A DNA stretch of 64,000 nucleotides from Beijerinckiaceae bacterium (GTDB lineage: Bacteria; Pseudomonadota; Alphaproteobacteria; Rhizobiales; Beijerinckiaceae). Shown piece by piece: positions 34,517 to 43,515 of this stretch (position 1 is the first letter of the stretch; each line of letters opens with the position of its first letter). The stretch lies in the NCBI GenBank assembly GCA_947370975.1, contig CANBNG010000009.1, positions 1-64,000 on the forward strand. The letters are read 5' to 3'. The notes beneath the pieces are model-generated. The model saw only the letters and a program-made list of their open reading frames with translations, had not been told where the DNA came from and made no database searches. A program made the translations under genes and the position numbers.

Positions 34517-37500
34517 GCGGCTTTTCCGCCCTCTTCATCCGCAGGCCGATCGGCACCTCGCTTCTTTCCGCTGGCCTCATCATGGCCGGCCTCGTCGCTT
34601 ATATGTTTCTGCCCGTCGCCAGCCTTCCCAATGTCGAATTCCCGACCATCCGCGTCATGGCCTCGCGTCCGGGCGCCGATCCCTCGACCATGGCCGCGAC
34701 CGTCGCCGCCCCGCTTGAGCGGGCGCTCGGCACGATTGCCGGCATCACGGAAATGACCTCGTCGAGCACGCTGGGCACAAGCGCTGTAACGGTGCAGTTC
34801 GATCTCTCGCGCAGCATCGATCTGGCTGCGCGCGACGTGCAGGCGGCCATCAATGCCGCCGCGCCCGATCTCCCCGCCGACCTGCCCTCGCAGCCGCGCC
34901 TGCGCAAGGCAAACCCCAATGCACAGCCCGTGCTCATCATCGCGCTGACCTCGGACACGCTCGCGACCGACACGCTTTTCGATCTGGCTGACACCATTGT
35001 CTCGCAGCGCATCGCGCAGATCGATGGCGTCGCCGAAGTGCAGATCAACGGCTCCGAACAACCAGCCATTCGCGTGCGGCTCGATCCGGCCCGGCTGGCG
35101 GCGATGAATGTCGCGCTTGAGGATGTGCGCACGGCGCTCGCGGCGGCCAATGTCATTTCGCCGCTGGGTTCCTTTGAAGGCGCGCAAAGGCTTTTCACCT
35201 TGGCAACCAGTGGCCAGCTCAGCGAACCAGCCGCATTCGCCAATATCATTCTGCGCACGCGCGCAGGCGCTGTCGTGCGCCTTGGCGATGTCGCGCAGGT
35301 GGAGCGGGGCGTGCGCAATGCGCGCGTCGCGGGCTGGTATAACGGCAAGCCCGCCGTTCTCGTGCAGGTGACAAAGCAACCCGACGCCAATGTCATCGAG
35401 ACTGTCGATGGCGTGAAGGCCATTCTGCCCGAGCTGCATAAATGGCTGCCAGCAGGCGTCAATTTCAACATCATGACAGACCGCACGGTGACGATCCGCG
35501 CCTCGATCATGGACCTTCAGCGCACGCTGGGCGTCTCCATCGCGCTTGTCATGGCAGTGGTGTTTCTCTTCCTGCGCCAGGGGGGCGCGACTTTGGCCGC
35601 CGGCATCACTGTGCCCCTGTCGCTCGCAGGCGCCTGCATCCTGATGTGGGCCTTCGGCTTCACCCTCGACACGCTGTCGCTCATGGCGATCATCATCGCA
35701 GTTGGGTTCGTGGTTGATGATGCCATCGTCATGATCGAGAACATCCATCGCAATCTCGAAACTGGCATGGGGCGGCTGGAAGCAGCGCTCATGGGCGCGC
35801 GGCAGATCGGCTTCACGGTGCTGGCCATCAGCATCTCGCTGATAGCGGCCTTCATTCCGATGCTGTTCATGCCGGGATTGATGGGGCGCATCTTCCGCGA
35901 ATTTTCGCTCACAATGGTGTTTGCCATCGCGGTCTCGATGCTCGTTTCGCTGAGCGTCACGCCGATGATCTGCGGGCGCACGCTGCGCCGCGATAGCGCC
36001 GCGCCAAGCCTGTTCGAGCGCGCGCTTGCACGGCTGCGTCACGCTTATGGCGCAAGCCTTGGCCCCGCGCTCGCCCATCCAGGCCTCTCGATCCTTGCCG
36101 TGCTGGTGACGACGGGGCTCACGGTGCATCTGTTCCGCACCTTGCCCAAGGGCGCGCTGCCGCAAGACGATATCGGCCTCGTCTTTGCCTGGACCGAGGC
36201 TGCGAGCGATGTCTCCTTCCCTGCCATGCGTGATCTCCAGCAGAAGGCGACCGAGATCATCATGGCCGACCGCGCCGTAGAGGCCACCGCCTCCTTTGTC
36301 GGCAGCGGCTTTACCAGCAACACCGGGCGCATGTTCATCACGCTGAAAAGCCCCGCACTGCGCGGCGGCGAGACGACGCAGCAATTCATCAACCGCCTGC
36401 GCCTGCCGCTCGCAGATCTGCCCGGCATCCGCACCTTTTTGACGCCCGTGCAGGATGTGCGCGTGGGCGGCCGCTTTTCGCGCTCCAATTATCAATTCAC
36501 GCTCTGGGGCTCGAACGCCGAAGAGGTGGATGCCTGGATCCAGAAAGCCATGCAGCGCCTGCGCGCCCTGCCCGAGATTGTCGATGTCTCGACTGACCGC
36601 GACAAGGGCGGGCTCGAAGCGCGTGTCGTGATCGACCGCCCGGCCGCAGCCCGGCTTGGCATTACCATCAGCGCCATCGATACCGCGCTTGCCAATGGTT
36701 ATAGCCAGAAACAGGTCTCAACCATCTATGGCGCGCGCAACCAGTACAAGGTCGTGCTGGATGTCGCCGCCGACCGCCAGCGCGACCCAGAAGATCTGAC
36801 CGGCCTTTATGTGACGGGGGCTGACAATACACAGATTCCCCTCTCGGCGGTGGCCCATATCGAGCGCAGCCTGTCGCCGGTTGCAGTCAACCACACCGGC
36901 CAGTTCGCCTCCGCCACCATCAGCTATACCAACGCACCCGGCGTGCCCCTCGAGGTCGCCAATGCAGCCTTGCAGGAGGCGGTGCTTGGGCTACACCCGC
37001 CCGATTCCATCCATGCGGATTTCGCGGGCGACGCGAAGGCAGCAGAAGACAGCGCGAGCGGGCAGGCCCTGCTCATCCTCGCCGCGCTCGTCTGCGTCTA
37101 CCTCATCCTCGGCATTCTGTATGAAAGCCTGCTGCACCCTTTGACCATTCTCTCCACCCTGCCCTCGGCGGGACTCGGCGCGCTGCTAGCGCTTGCGATG
37201 ACAGGCACTGAATTGTCGCTCATCGCCTTCATCGGCATGATCCTGCTGATCGGCATCGTGAAGAAAAACGGCATCATGCTGGTTGATTTCGCGCTTGCCG
37301 CCGAACGCGAGCACGGCCACACGCCCGCACAAGCGATGCTCATGGCCTGCACCGCGCGTTTCCGCCCGATCCTGATGACCACACTTGCGGCCATGTGCGG
37401 CGCGCTGCCTTTGCTCCTTGCCGAGGGGCCAGGCGCAGATTTGCGTCGTCCGCTCGGCATCACCATCGTCGCGGGGCTCGCGCTCTCGCAACTCATCACA

Positions 37501-37569
37501 ATCTATACGACGCCGGTGATTTATGTCGCGCTGAGCCGCTTCGCCCACAAGACGCCGGCCCGGCTATAG
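34513..37569 (+). CDS. mdtC: RND efflux transporter, MdtC-like
   Basis: This 1018-residue second pump subunit has D402-D403 in TM4 (GFVVDDAIVM) and KKNGIMLVDFA in TM10; the Gly in place of Ala after KKN distinguishes it from the first pump. It starts inside an ATGA overlap with mdtB-like. The stop TAG abuts the stop of the convergent atzE-like gene in a CTATAG palindrome, so both messages share a six-base end with no room for a terminator between them. Confidence 0.93.
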   Translation: MSGFSALFIRRPIGTSLLSAGLIMAGLVAYMFLPVASLPNVEFPTIRVMASRPGADPSTMAATVAAPLERALGTIAGITEMTSSSTLGTSAVTVQFDLSRSIDLAARDVQAAINAAAPDLPADLPSQPRLRKANPNAQPVLIIALTSDTLATDTLFDLADTIVSQRIAQIDGVAEVQINGSEQPAIRVRLDPARLAAMNVALEDVRTALAAANVISPLGSFEGAQRLFTLATSGQLSEPAAFANIILRTRAGAVVRLGDVAQVERGVRNARVAGWYNGKPAVLVQVTKQPDANVIETVDGVKAILPELHKWLPAGVNFNIMTDRTVTIRASIMDLQRTLGVSIALVMAVVFLFLRQGGATLAAGITVPLSLAGACILMWAFGFTLDTLSLMAIIIAVGFVVDDAIVMIENIHRNLETGMGRLEAALMGARQIGFTVLAISISLIAAFIPMLFMPGLMGRIFREFSLTMVFAIAVSMLVSLSVTPMICGRTLRRDSAAPSLFERALARLRHAYGASLGPALAHPGLSILAVLVTTGLTVHLFRTLPKGALPQDDIGLVFAWTEAASDVSFPAMRDLQQKATEIIMADRAVEATASFVGSGFTSNTGRMFITLKSPALRGGETTQQFINRLRLPLADLPGIRTFLTPVQDVRVGGRFSRSNYQFTLWGSNAEEVDAWIQKAMQRLRALPEIVDVSTDRDKGGLEARVVIDRPAAARLGITISAIDTALANGYSQKQVSTIYGARNQYKVVLDVAADRQRDPEDLTGLYVTGADNTQIPLSAVAHIERSLSPVAVNHTGQFASATISYTNAPGVPLEVANAALQEAVLGLHPPDSIHADFAGDAKAAEDSASGQALLILAALVCVYLILGILYESLLHPLTILSTLPSAGLGALLALAMTGTELSLIAFIGMILLIGIVKKNGIMLVDFALAAEREHGHTPAQAMLMACTARFRPILMTTLAAMCGALPLLLAEGPGADLRRPLGITIVAGLALSQLITIYTTPVIYVALSRFAHKTPARL

Positions 37570-38952
37570 ACCCGGCGGGCGCGCCGCCGCGCAACCCGAC
37601 TGCGCGAGCACCTGCGCAGCGCGCAGGCAAAGATCCTCACGCCAGGGCGGCGCGATAAGCTGCACGCCCATCGGCAGGCGACCGCTGAACACAGGCGCAA
37701 CCGCAACAGGCAGACCGATGCAGGAGATCGGTTGCGTGAAGACGCCAATATTGGGGCGCATCGGCAAGGTGACGCTGCGAAAGGACAGGTTCTTCTCCCC
37801 CGACAGCGGCGCGGTGCAGGGAGTGGCAGGCGCGATCAGCAGATCGACATCGGCAAACAGTTTCATCATCTCGTCATGAAACCAGCGCCGCGCGCGCTGC
37901 GCCTGCACAAGCCAGACGCCGGGAACCAGCGCTCCGGCAAGGAAGCGATCACGCGTGTCGGGATCGAAATCGCGCGCACGCGCACGCAATCGATCAAGAT
38001 GAAAGGCCGCACTCTCCGCATTGGTGATGAGGAAGGCGGCCGCGCGCGAAATCTCAGCGCCTGCAATATCCTTGATCTCACGCGCTCCCAGCGCCTCAGC
38101 GACGGCCTCCACGGCCGCCCTGGCCTCGGGCATGCCCTGCGTATCGAAATAACCGCCTGCAATAGCGATGCGCAGCCCGCCAATGCCCTTGTCGAGATGG
38201 GGCATGACGGGCTCTGGCGCGCGCGGCGCATTGGCGGCATCGCGCGCATCAAAACCCTGCATCGCATCATAAGCGAGCGCGAGATCGCGCGGCGAGCGTG
38301 CGAGAGGGCCCAGATGATCGAGACTGTCGCAGAAGGGGAAACTCCCCGTGCGCGGCAAGCGGCCATAAGTCGGCTTCAACCCGAATATGCCGCAGAAGGA
38401 ACTCGGCACACGGATCGAGCCATTCGTGTCCGAGCCCAGCGAAATCGGCGCAAGCCCGGCGGCTGTCGCAGAGCCCGAGCCACCCGACGAGCCACCCGAC
38501 ATGCGTGTCAGATCATGCGGGTTGCGGCTGTTGCCGTCATGCGCGTTCTCGCCCGTGAAATCATAGGCATATTCGCCCATGTTGAGAGCGCCCGTCAGGA
38601 TCGCCCCTGCGCGCTCAAGCCGCTGGACGAGGAGCGCGTCCTGCGCAGCCGGCGCATGTTCGCGATTGATTTTAGATCCCGCGCGCGTCGGCAGGCCTGC
38701 AATATCAAACAGGTTCTTCACCGCAAACGGCACGCCCGCCAGCGGGCCCAGATCCCGCCCTGCCTGCCGCGCCTCATCGAGGGCGCGCGCGGCGCCAAGA
38801 GCGCGTTCGCAAGTGATATCTGTAAAAGCACACAGCGCCTCATTCTGCGCCGCGATGCGATCGAGATAGACGCGCGTGACCTCAAGCGCGCTCACCTCGC
38901 CCTTGCGCACAAGCCCCGCGATGCGATGGGCCGACGAAAACGGATCGATCAC
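37564..38952 (-). CDS. atzE: AtzE-family amidase (1-carboxybiuret hydrolase-like, HpxY-like)
   Basis: This 462-residue amidase-signature enzyme has the Ser-cisSer-Lys triad K79 (FAVKN), S155 (SGGSSGGSGSA) and S179 (SDTNGSIRVPS). In Pseudomonas sp. ADP, AtzE with small subunit AtzG hydrolyses 1-carboxybiuret; in Klebsiella a related HpxY/HpxX pair serves oxalurate use. The atzG-like gene overlaps this one by ATGA, and an atzH-like gene heads the operon, so the identification as the AtzGE(H) type is firm. The true substrate here is open because AtzD and AtzF are absent. Likely cytoplasmic. Confidence 0.9.
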   Translation of the reverse strand: MIDPFSSAHRIAGLVRKGEVSALEVTRVYLDRIAAQNEALCAFTDITCERALGAARALDEARQAGRDLGPLAGVPFAVKNLFDIAGLPTRAGSKINREHAPAAQDALLVQRLERAGAILTGALNMGEYAYDFTGENAHDGNSRNPHDLTRMSGGSSGGSGSATAAGLAPISLGSDTNGSIRVPSSFCGIFGLKPTYGRLPRTGSFPFCDSLDHLGPLARSPRDLALAYDAMQGFDARDAANAPRAPEPVMPHLDKGIGGLRIAIAGGYFDTQGMPEARAAVEAVAEALGAREIKDIAGAEISRAAAFLITNAESAAFHLDRLRARARDFDPDTRDRFLAGALVPGVWLVQAQRARRWFHDEMMKLFADVDLLIAPATPCTAPLSGEKNLSFRSVTLPMRPNIGVFTQPISCIGLPVAVAPVFSGRLPMGVQLIAPPWREDLCLRAAQVLAQSGCAAARPPGL

Positions 38953-39161
38953 GCGCCCTCCTCCGCGTGTCCCGGACGAAAGACAGCGGCGAGGTCACAA
39001 TGCGCTGCATCAACGGGAGTCGCCACGACAATCCGCGCCATTCGCTCGGCCACGCACAAGAAGGCCGCGACACCCGGGCGCATGTCTGCGTCAATGGTCA
39101 GGCCGAGAGCTGGCGCAAGCGCATTGATGATCTGCTCGGCATCGAAACCGCGCTCAGCCAT
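38949..39161 (-). CDS. atzG: AtzG-like small subunit (DUF4089)
   Basis: This 70-residue protein (MAERGFDAEQIINALAPALGL...GVAAFLCVAERMARIV) has the helical DUF4089 pattern of AtzG/HpxX, which packs on AtzE and is needed for its stability and activity, much like GatC with GatA. It is coupled by ATGA to the atzE-like gene and overlaps the upstream hydrolase gene by eight bases. Its size and place directly before the amidase are diagnostic. Such genes are often missed for their size. Confidence 0.88.
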   Translation of the reverse strand: MAERGFDAEQIINALAPALGLTIDADMRPGVAAFLCVAERMARIVVATPVDAAHCDLAAVFRPGHAEEGA

Positions 39162-39831
39162 GGCCGCCCTCCAGAGCTGTCAGGAGATCGGCCGAGGACG
39201 AGACCCAGCCGAAAATGCCGCCCTGCGCGCTGATCATCTTCAAGCCGACGGCGTGGAATTCGGGAAAGTAGGAGGCGCAGCAATCGCCCAGCACAATGGC
39301 GCGATAGCCGCGATCATTGGCCTCGCGCACGCTCGTGTGCACGCAAACTTCAGTCGTGACGCCACAGACGAGCAATGTGTCGATATGGCCGTTTCGCAGC
39401 ACGATTTCGAGATCGGTCTGGTAAAATGCGCCCTTGCCCGGCTTGTCGAGCACGGGCTCGCCTGCACGGGGCGCAAGTTCGGGAATGATGTCGTGCCCCG
39501 GCTCGCCGCGCACCAGAATGCGCCCCATGGGCCCTGGCGCACCAATGCGCGCGCTCGGATTGCCGCGATTGATCTTGGCGGGCGGCGCATCAGTCAGATC
39601 GGGGCGGTGGCCTTCGCGCGTGTGGATAACAAGCAGACCGATTTCGCGCGCGCGCGCAAGAACGCGCTGGCAGGGCGCGATGGCGACGCGCACCTGCGAC
39701 ACGTCATTGCCAAGTGTTTCGCCAAAGCCGCCCGGCTCCAGAAAGTCGCGCTGCATGTCGATGATGACAAGAGCGGTCCGTGCAGGATCAAACGCAATGT
39801 TTGCGGGGGCGGCCTTTAGCTCGATCATCAT
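39154..39831 (-). CDS. Isochorismatase-family cysteine hydrolase, biuret-hydrolase-like
   Basis: This 225-residue cytoplasmic hydrolase has the family triad D25 (VIIDMQRDF), K130 (LDKPGKGAF) and C163 (GVTTEVCVHT), plus THTREGHRPDLTDAP-like and RILVRGEPGHDIIPELAP segments typical of the biuret/ureidoacrylate hydrolase branch. It is clearly related to the BiuH candidate at 46022 but lacks that protein's LPANKRWRS and CGRILVRGEPGW details, so a different carboxamide or ureido substrate is likely. It sits between atzH- and atzG-like genes with overlaps at both ends (ATGA upstream), which ties it to the AtzHGE function. This insertion is not part of the described atzDGEHF operon. Confidence 0.85.
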   Translation of the reverse strand: MMIELKAAPANIAFDPARTALVIIDMQRDFLEPGGFGETLGNDVSQVRVAIAPCQRVLARAREIGLLVIHTREGHRPDLTDAPPAKINRGNPSARIGAPGPMGRILVRGEPGHDIIPELAPRAGEPVLDKPGKGAFYQTDLEIVLRNGHIDTLLVCGVTTEVCVHTSVREANDRGYRAIVLGDCCASYFPEFHAVGLKMISAQGGIFGWVSSSADLLTALEGGHG

Positions 39832-40220
39832 CTGCCATCCACATCGTCGATGACGCTGACATGGGCGGCAACCACGCGCCAGCCCTGGGGAAACCGCACC
39901 CAGGTCTGCATCTGGCGGCCGATCTTGCCGGGCGCGGTGTCGCGCGTGAACAAGGTCGAGGCAGTGGCAAAGTCGCGGCCATAAGTGGTGATGACAGCGC
40001 GCTCGATCACACGCGCCAGACCGGCCGGAGACCGCGCCTGACGGAAGGCCCGAATCTCATCCATGCCGTAAAGATTTTCGCCCCCGCCATAGCGGATCGT
40101 GCGTGCATCGTCGTGAAAAAGTTCTTCGAGCACAGCCACATCGTTGGAAACCAGAGCAATCTCGTAGACAGAAAAAACCGCCTCTACCTCCGCTTTCACG
40201 TCGGGAATATCGACTTGCAT
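39828..40220 (-). CDS. atzH: AtzH/HpxZ-like protein (DUF3225, SnoaL-like)
   Basis: This 130-residue protein matches AtzH, proposed to convert 1,3-dicarboxyurea to allophanate, and HpxZ of oxalurate catabolism. The two residues reported as needed in AtzH (Tyr22 and Arg46) have equivalents Y19 and R43 with the same 24-residue spacing (VYEIAL and ARTIRYGGGENLYG). The C-terminal half WVRFPQGWRVVAAHVSVID is the SnoaL-fold beta strand set. It is the promoter-proximal gene of a four-gene overlapping operon. The ATG at 40220 follows GGAGC; longer frames back to 40358 run into the control region. Confidence 0.88.
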   Translation of the reverse strand: MQVDIPDVKAEVEAVFSVYEIALVSNDVAVLEELFHDDARTIRYGGGENLYGMDEIRAFRQARSPAGLARVIERAVITTYGRDFATASTLFTRDTAPGKIGRQMQTWVRFPQGWRVVAAHVSVIDDVDGR

Positions 40221-40278
40221 TACATGCTCCGGGACCAACGGGACAACCTGCGCCGCGATAGGCGCAATCGAGCGAACT

Positions 40279-40310
40279 TTGCATGCAATTTGCTTTGTTA
40301 GCATGCCTAA
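40279..40310. promoter_or_regulatory. Putative double operator of the divergent atzH / amidohydrolase units
   Basis: Two GCATGC-centred palindromes, TTGCATGCAA (40279-40288) and TTAGCATGCCTAA (40298-40310), have centres 20 bases apart, about two helical turns. They lie 59 bases before atzH and about 140 bases before the plus-strand amidohydrolase. The first is repeated exactly upstream of the BMP importer gene (51309-51318). The form suits a dimeric regulator such as a GntR-type protein; no regulator gene is in the island. Confidence 0.6.
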
Positions 40311-40450
40311 ATAATGCGCTCCGATGCGCAAATTCCGTGTCCTTACGCCCAAGAACAAGGCAGCAACTCACTCAGCACAAGGCGCCCGCAGCAGGTCGCA
40401 TGGCATGTGAATTGCGTTTTCCTGAACAGCTCCGTTCGAGGCACGTATCC

Positions 40451-42022
40451 ATGTCCCACTCCCCGCTGCTCCTGCGTAACGCCACCCTCATTCCGGGCGC
40501 GCATACGCCCCACAGTTCAGGGGTGGATATTTTCATCGATGGCGGCTTGATTGCAGCCATCGGGCCCGACCTCATGAATGATGCCAGTGTCGCAGCCGCA
40601 AGGCCCCGCATCATCGATTGCTCGAAGCGCCTCGCGCTGCCGGGCTTCATCAATGCGCATACACATTCCAACGAGAGTTTCGCGCAGGGCTTCTGGGATG
40701 CGCTGCCGCTCGAAGTCTGGCTGCTGCACATCTATCCGCCCTTCACCATGCGGCGGCTGCCTGAGCGCTTTCATTATCTGCGCACCATGTTGCTTGCCAT
40801 CGAAAGCGTGCGCTCGGGCGTCACCACCGTGCAGGACGATCTCATCAACAAGATGGGTGACGTCGAAGCCTTCGATGGTCCTGCGGCCGCCTATCGCGAC
40901 ATCGGGCTACGCGCCGCAATCACCACGTCGATGGGCGACCGCCAATTGCTCGACCCCATTCCCTGGACCGACGAATTGCTGTCGCCCGCAATGAAGGCCG
41001 AACTCGCGACCCTGCCCTTCCGCAAGGCGCGTGAACTTATCCAGACGTTCCATCGCCACTCGGAGAAATGGCATGGCGCGGGCGATGGCCGCATTCGCGT
41101 GATCCTTGGGCCTATCGGCCCGCAATGGTGCACGGACGAATTGCTGCAGGAAGCCACGCAAATCTCGCTGGCGCGCGGACTACCCGTTCACACGCACACG
41201 CTCGAGTCCAAATTGCAGGCCGTGCAGGCGCAATACCTCTATGGCTGCACGATGATCGAGCATCTCGACCGCATCGGCGTGCTGACGCCCAATTTCACGC
41301 TGAACCACGCGATCTGGCTGACAGATTCCGACATTGAATTGATCGGCGCGCGCGGCTGCTCCATGTCGCATAATCCGCTCTCCAATCTGAAACTCGGCTC
41401 AGGCATCGCCCGCATCCGCGCGATGAAGAACGCCGGCGTCAATGTCGCGCTCGGCACCGATGGCACCTCGACATCCGATCGCGCGGACATGTATCGCTCG
41501 CTCGGCATGGCCTCGCTGCTACAACGCGCCGGAGATATGGATTACGAGACATGGGTCACCGCCGATGAGGCGTTTGAGATGGCGACGATGGGCTCGGCAC
41601 GCTCTTGCGGGCTGGGACAAGAGATCGGGCGGATCGAGGTCGGGCGCAAGGCCGACATTCAGCTCGTCGACAAGGAAGATTACGGCCTCATCCCCTTCTA
41701 CAATCCTGTTTCGCAACTGGCCTATGCGGTCAATTCCGATGCCGTGCGCAGCCTCATTATCGATGGCCGCCTCATCATGGACGAGCGCCGCCTGACGCAG
41801 ATCGACGAGGACGCGATCAAGGCGGAAATGATCGAGGTCGCGGAAGGCTATGTGCGCGACCACATGCACGAGAAAAAGGAACAAGCGGCGAAATATCTGC
41901 CCTTCTACCGCGCGCTGCACATGCGCGCGGCACGCACCGACATTCCCGCCTCACATGCGCCCGTGCGGCTCTCCTGCGGCTGCATGCCAGCCCCCTTGCG
42001 TCACACCTTGAGCTGCGACTAG
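40451..42022 (+). CDS. ATZ/TRZ-type amidohydrolase (deaminase/dechlorinase superfamily)
   Basis: This 523-residue metal hydrolase has the first metal motif H70-x-H72 (FINAHTHSNESF), the GLPVHTHTLESKLQAVQ segment with the third His and a Glu, LNHAIWLTDSD with the fourth His, and VALGTDGTSTSDRADMYR with the metal Asp. This is the COG0402 pattern of triazine, guanine and methylthioadenosine deaminases. It is 60-80 residues longer than typical relatives, with a basic C-terminal tail after the barrel. A GAGG site nine bases upstream supports ATG 40451. It is the first gene of a two-gene unit with the 8-oxoguanine deaminase; the substrate is unknown. Confidence 0.87.
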   Translation: MSHSPLLLRNATLIPGAHTPHSSGVDIFIDGGLIAAIGPDLMNDASVAAARPRIIDCSKRLALPGFINAHTHSNESFAQGFWDALPLEVWLLHIYPPFTMRRLPERFHYLRTMLLAIESVRSGVTTVQDDLINKMGDVEAFDGPAAAYRDIGLRAAITTSMGDRQLLDPIPWTDELLSPAMKAELATLPFRKARELIQTFHRHSEKWHGAGDGRIRVILGPIGPQWCTDELLQEATQISLARGLPVHTHTLESKLQAVQAQYLYGCTMIEHLDRIGVLTPNFTLNHAIWLTDSDIELIGARGCSMSHNPLSNLKLGSGIARIRAMKNAGVNVALGTDGTSTSDRADMYRSLGMASLLQRAGDMDYETWVTADEAFEMATMGSARSCGLGQEIGRIEVGRKADIQLVDKEDYGLIPFYNPVSQLAYAVNSDAVRSLIIDGRLIMDERRLTQIDEDAIKAEMIEVAEGYVRDHMHEKKEQAAKYLPFYRALHMRAARTDIPASHAPVRLSCGCMPAPLRHTLSCD

Positions 42023-42051
42023 ACAGGAACAGAAATTTGGGAAAGCCCGCC

Positions 42052-43392
42052 ATGCGCATCTGGATCAAGAACCCGCTCGCCATTCTCGCCGACAATGCCG
42101 GCGGCGGCCTCGTTGTCGAACACGGCCGCATCGTGGAACTCATTGCGAGCGGCGGCGCGCCGTCGGCGCCTGTCGAGGTCACTTTCGATGCCTCCCGCCA
42201 TGTCATCACGCCGGGACTCGTCAACACGCATCACCATATGTTCCAGACATTGACGCGCGCACACCCCGCCGCAATCAACAAGGAGCTGTTTCCCTGGCTG
42301 ATGGCGCTCTTCCCGATCTGGGCGCGCTCCATCAATCCCGACAATTTCCGCCTCGCGACACGGCTCGCGCTGACAGAACTTCTCATGTCGGGTTGCACCA
42401 CAGTTTCAGACCACCAATATTTCTTCACGCCCGGCCTCGAAAACGCGATGGACATTCAGGCGGAGGAAGCCGCCAAACTCGGCATCCGCATGACGCTGAC
42501 ACGCGGCTCACTCGACATGACGCAGGCGATGGGCGGCAATGCGCCCGACGGCGGCGTGCAGGACAAGGATGTCATCCTCGCCGATTGCGAGCGCATCATC
42601 GGCCGCTACCACGATCTCTCGGACGGCGCGATGACGCAGGTCGCGCTCGCCCCCTGCGCGCCCTTCAACGTCACCAAGCAATTGATGATCGAAACGGCGC
42701 AGCTCGCTGAAAAGCACAATTGTCGGCTGCACACGCATCTCGCGGAGACGCAGGACGAGGTCGATTATTGCCAATCGCGCTTCCAGTGCCGCCCGGTCGA
42801 TTATCTCGAAGATGCGGGCTGGATGACCGATCGTGTCTGGCTCGCCCATGGCATTCACTTCAACGACGATGAAGTGAAGCGCTTGGGCCGCGCGGGCGTC
42901 GGCGTTTGCCATTGCCCGACGTCGAACATGGTGCTGGCATCGGGCCAGTGCCGCACGCGCGAGCTGGAACAGGCGGGCTCGCCTGTGGGCTTGGGCGTGG
43001 ATGGCTCGGCATCGAACGACAATTCCAATCTCATCGAAGGCGTGCGCCACGCCCTGATGATGAACCGCCTCACCTATGATGCGACCATCACGCATTTCGA
43101 CGCCTTCCGCTGGGCGACTGAGGGTTCCGCAAAGTGCCTCGGGCGCAACGATATCGGCAAGATTGCAGTGGGCAAGCAGGCCGACCTCGCGCTCTACACG
43201 CTGGACGAATTGCGCTTCTCGGGCGCCGGAGATCCACTCGCCGCGCTCGTGCTCTGCGGCGCGCATAGTGCGGATCGCGTGATGCTGAAAGGCGACTGGC
43301 GCGTCATCGACGCGATGCCCGTCGGCGTCGACATCTCGCGCCTGCGCCGCGAACACGGCGAGGCGGCCAAGGCCTTCCTGCAGGCCTTTTAG
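42052..43392 (+). CDS. 8-oxoguanine deaminase
   Basis: This 446-residue zinc enzyme closely follows the Pseudomonas 8-oxoguanine deaminase pattern: an N-terminal MRIWIKNPLAIL, metal motif H60-x-H62 (LVNTHHHMFQTLTRA), LSGCTT-like LLMSGCTTVSDHQYFF, LALAPC-type VALAPCAPFNV, RLHTHLAETQDEVDYC, LAHGIHFNDDE, VCHCPTSNMVLASG and LGVDGSASNDNSNL. It would convert 8-oxoguanine to uric acid and ammonia. It starts 29 bases after the preceding amidohydrolase, so they are probably co-transcribed. The assignment rests on recalled similarity across the whole length and is strong, though isocytosine-like substrates are known for the group. Confidence 0.9.
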   Translation: MRIWIKNPLAILADNAGGGLVVEHGRIVELIASGGAPSAPVEVTFDASRHVITPGLVNTHHHMFQTLTRAHPAAINKELFPWLMALFPIWARSINPDNFRLATRLALTELLMSGCTTVSDHQYFFTPGLENAMDIQAEEAAKLGIRMTLTRGSLDMTQAMGGNAPDGGVQDKDVILADCERIIGRYHDLSDGAMTQVALAPCAPFNVTKQLMIETAQLAEKHNCRLHTHLAETQDEVDYCQSRFQCRPVDYLEDAGWMTDRVWLAHGIHFNDDEVKRLGRAGVGVCHCPTSNMVLASGQCRTRELEQAGSPVGLGVDGSASNDNSNLIEGVRHALMMNRLTYDATITHFDAFRWATEGSAKCLGRNDIGKIAVGKQADLALYTLDELRFSGAGDPLAALVLCGAHSADRVMLKGDWRVIDAMPVGVDISRLRREHGEAAKAFLQAF

Positions 43393-43427
43393 AGCATCGA
43401 CACGTGCACGATTTCGCAGATCGAGGA

Positions 43428-43508
43428 CTGGATTGCTTCGCTACGCTCGCAACGACGGGCTCGCGTTAATCCCCCTCTCCCTTGTCGCGAGGGAGAAGCC
43501 CCGATCAG
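43428..43508. repeat. Half units of repeat families A and B
   Basis: GGATTGCTTCGCTACGCTCG plus CAACGACGGG is one arm of family A, followed by CCCCCTCTCCC...GAGGGAGAAGCCCC resembling one arm of family B. They lie in the 123-base gap between convergent genes. Confidence 0.65.
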
Positions 43509-43515
43509 CGAGAGC

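Noticed and set aside
34444..36495. 683-codon minus-strand frame under the RND pump
   Set aside because: His/Arg/Gly/Asp-rich shadow composition; the plus strand encodes a well-conserved RND protein.
37732..39819. 695-codon plus-strand frame across the atzE/atzG/hydrolase genes
   Set aside because: Shadow frame without domain signatures; three recognisable proteins are on the other strand.
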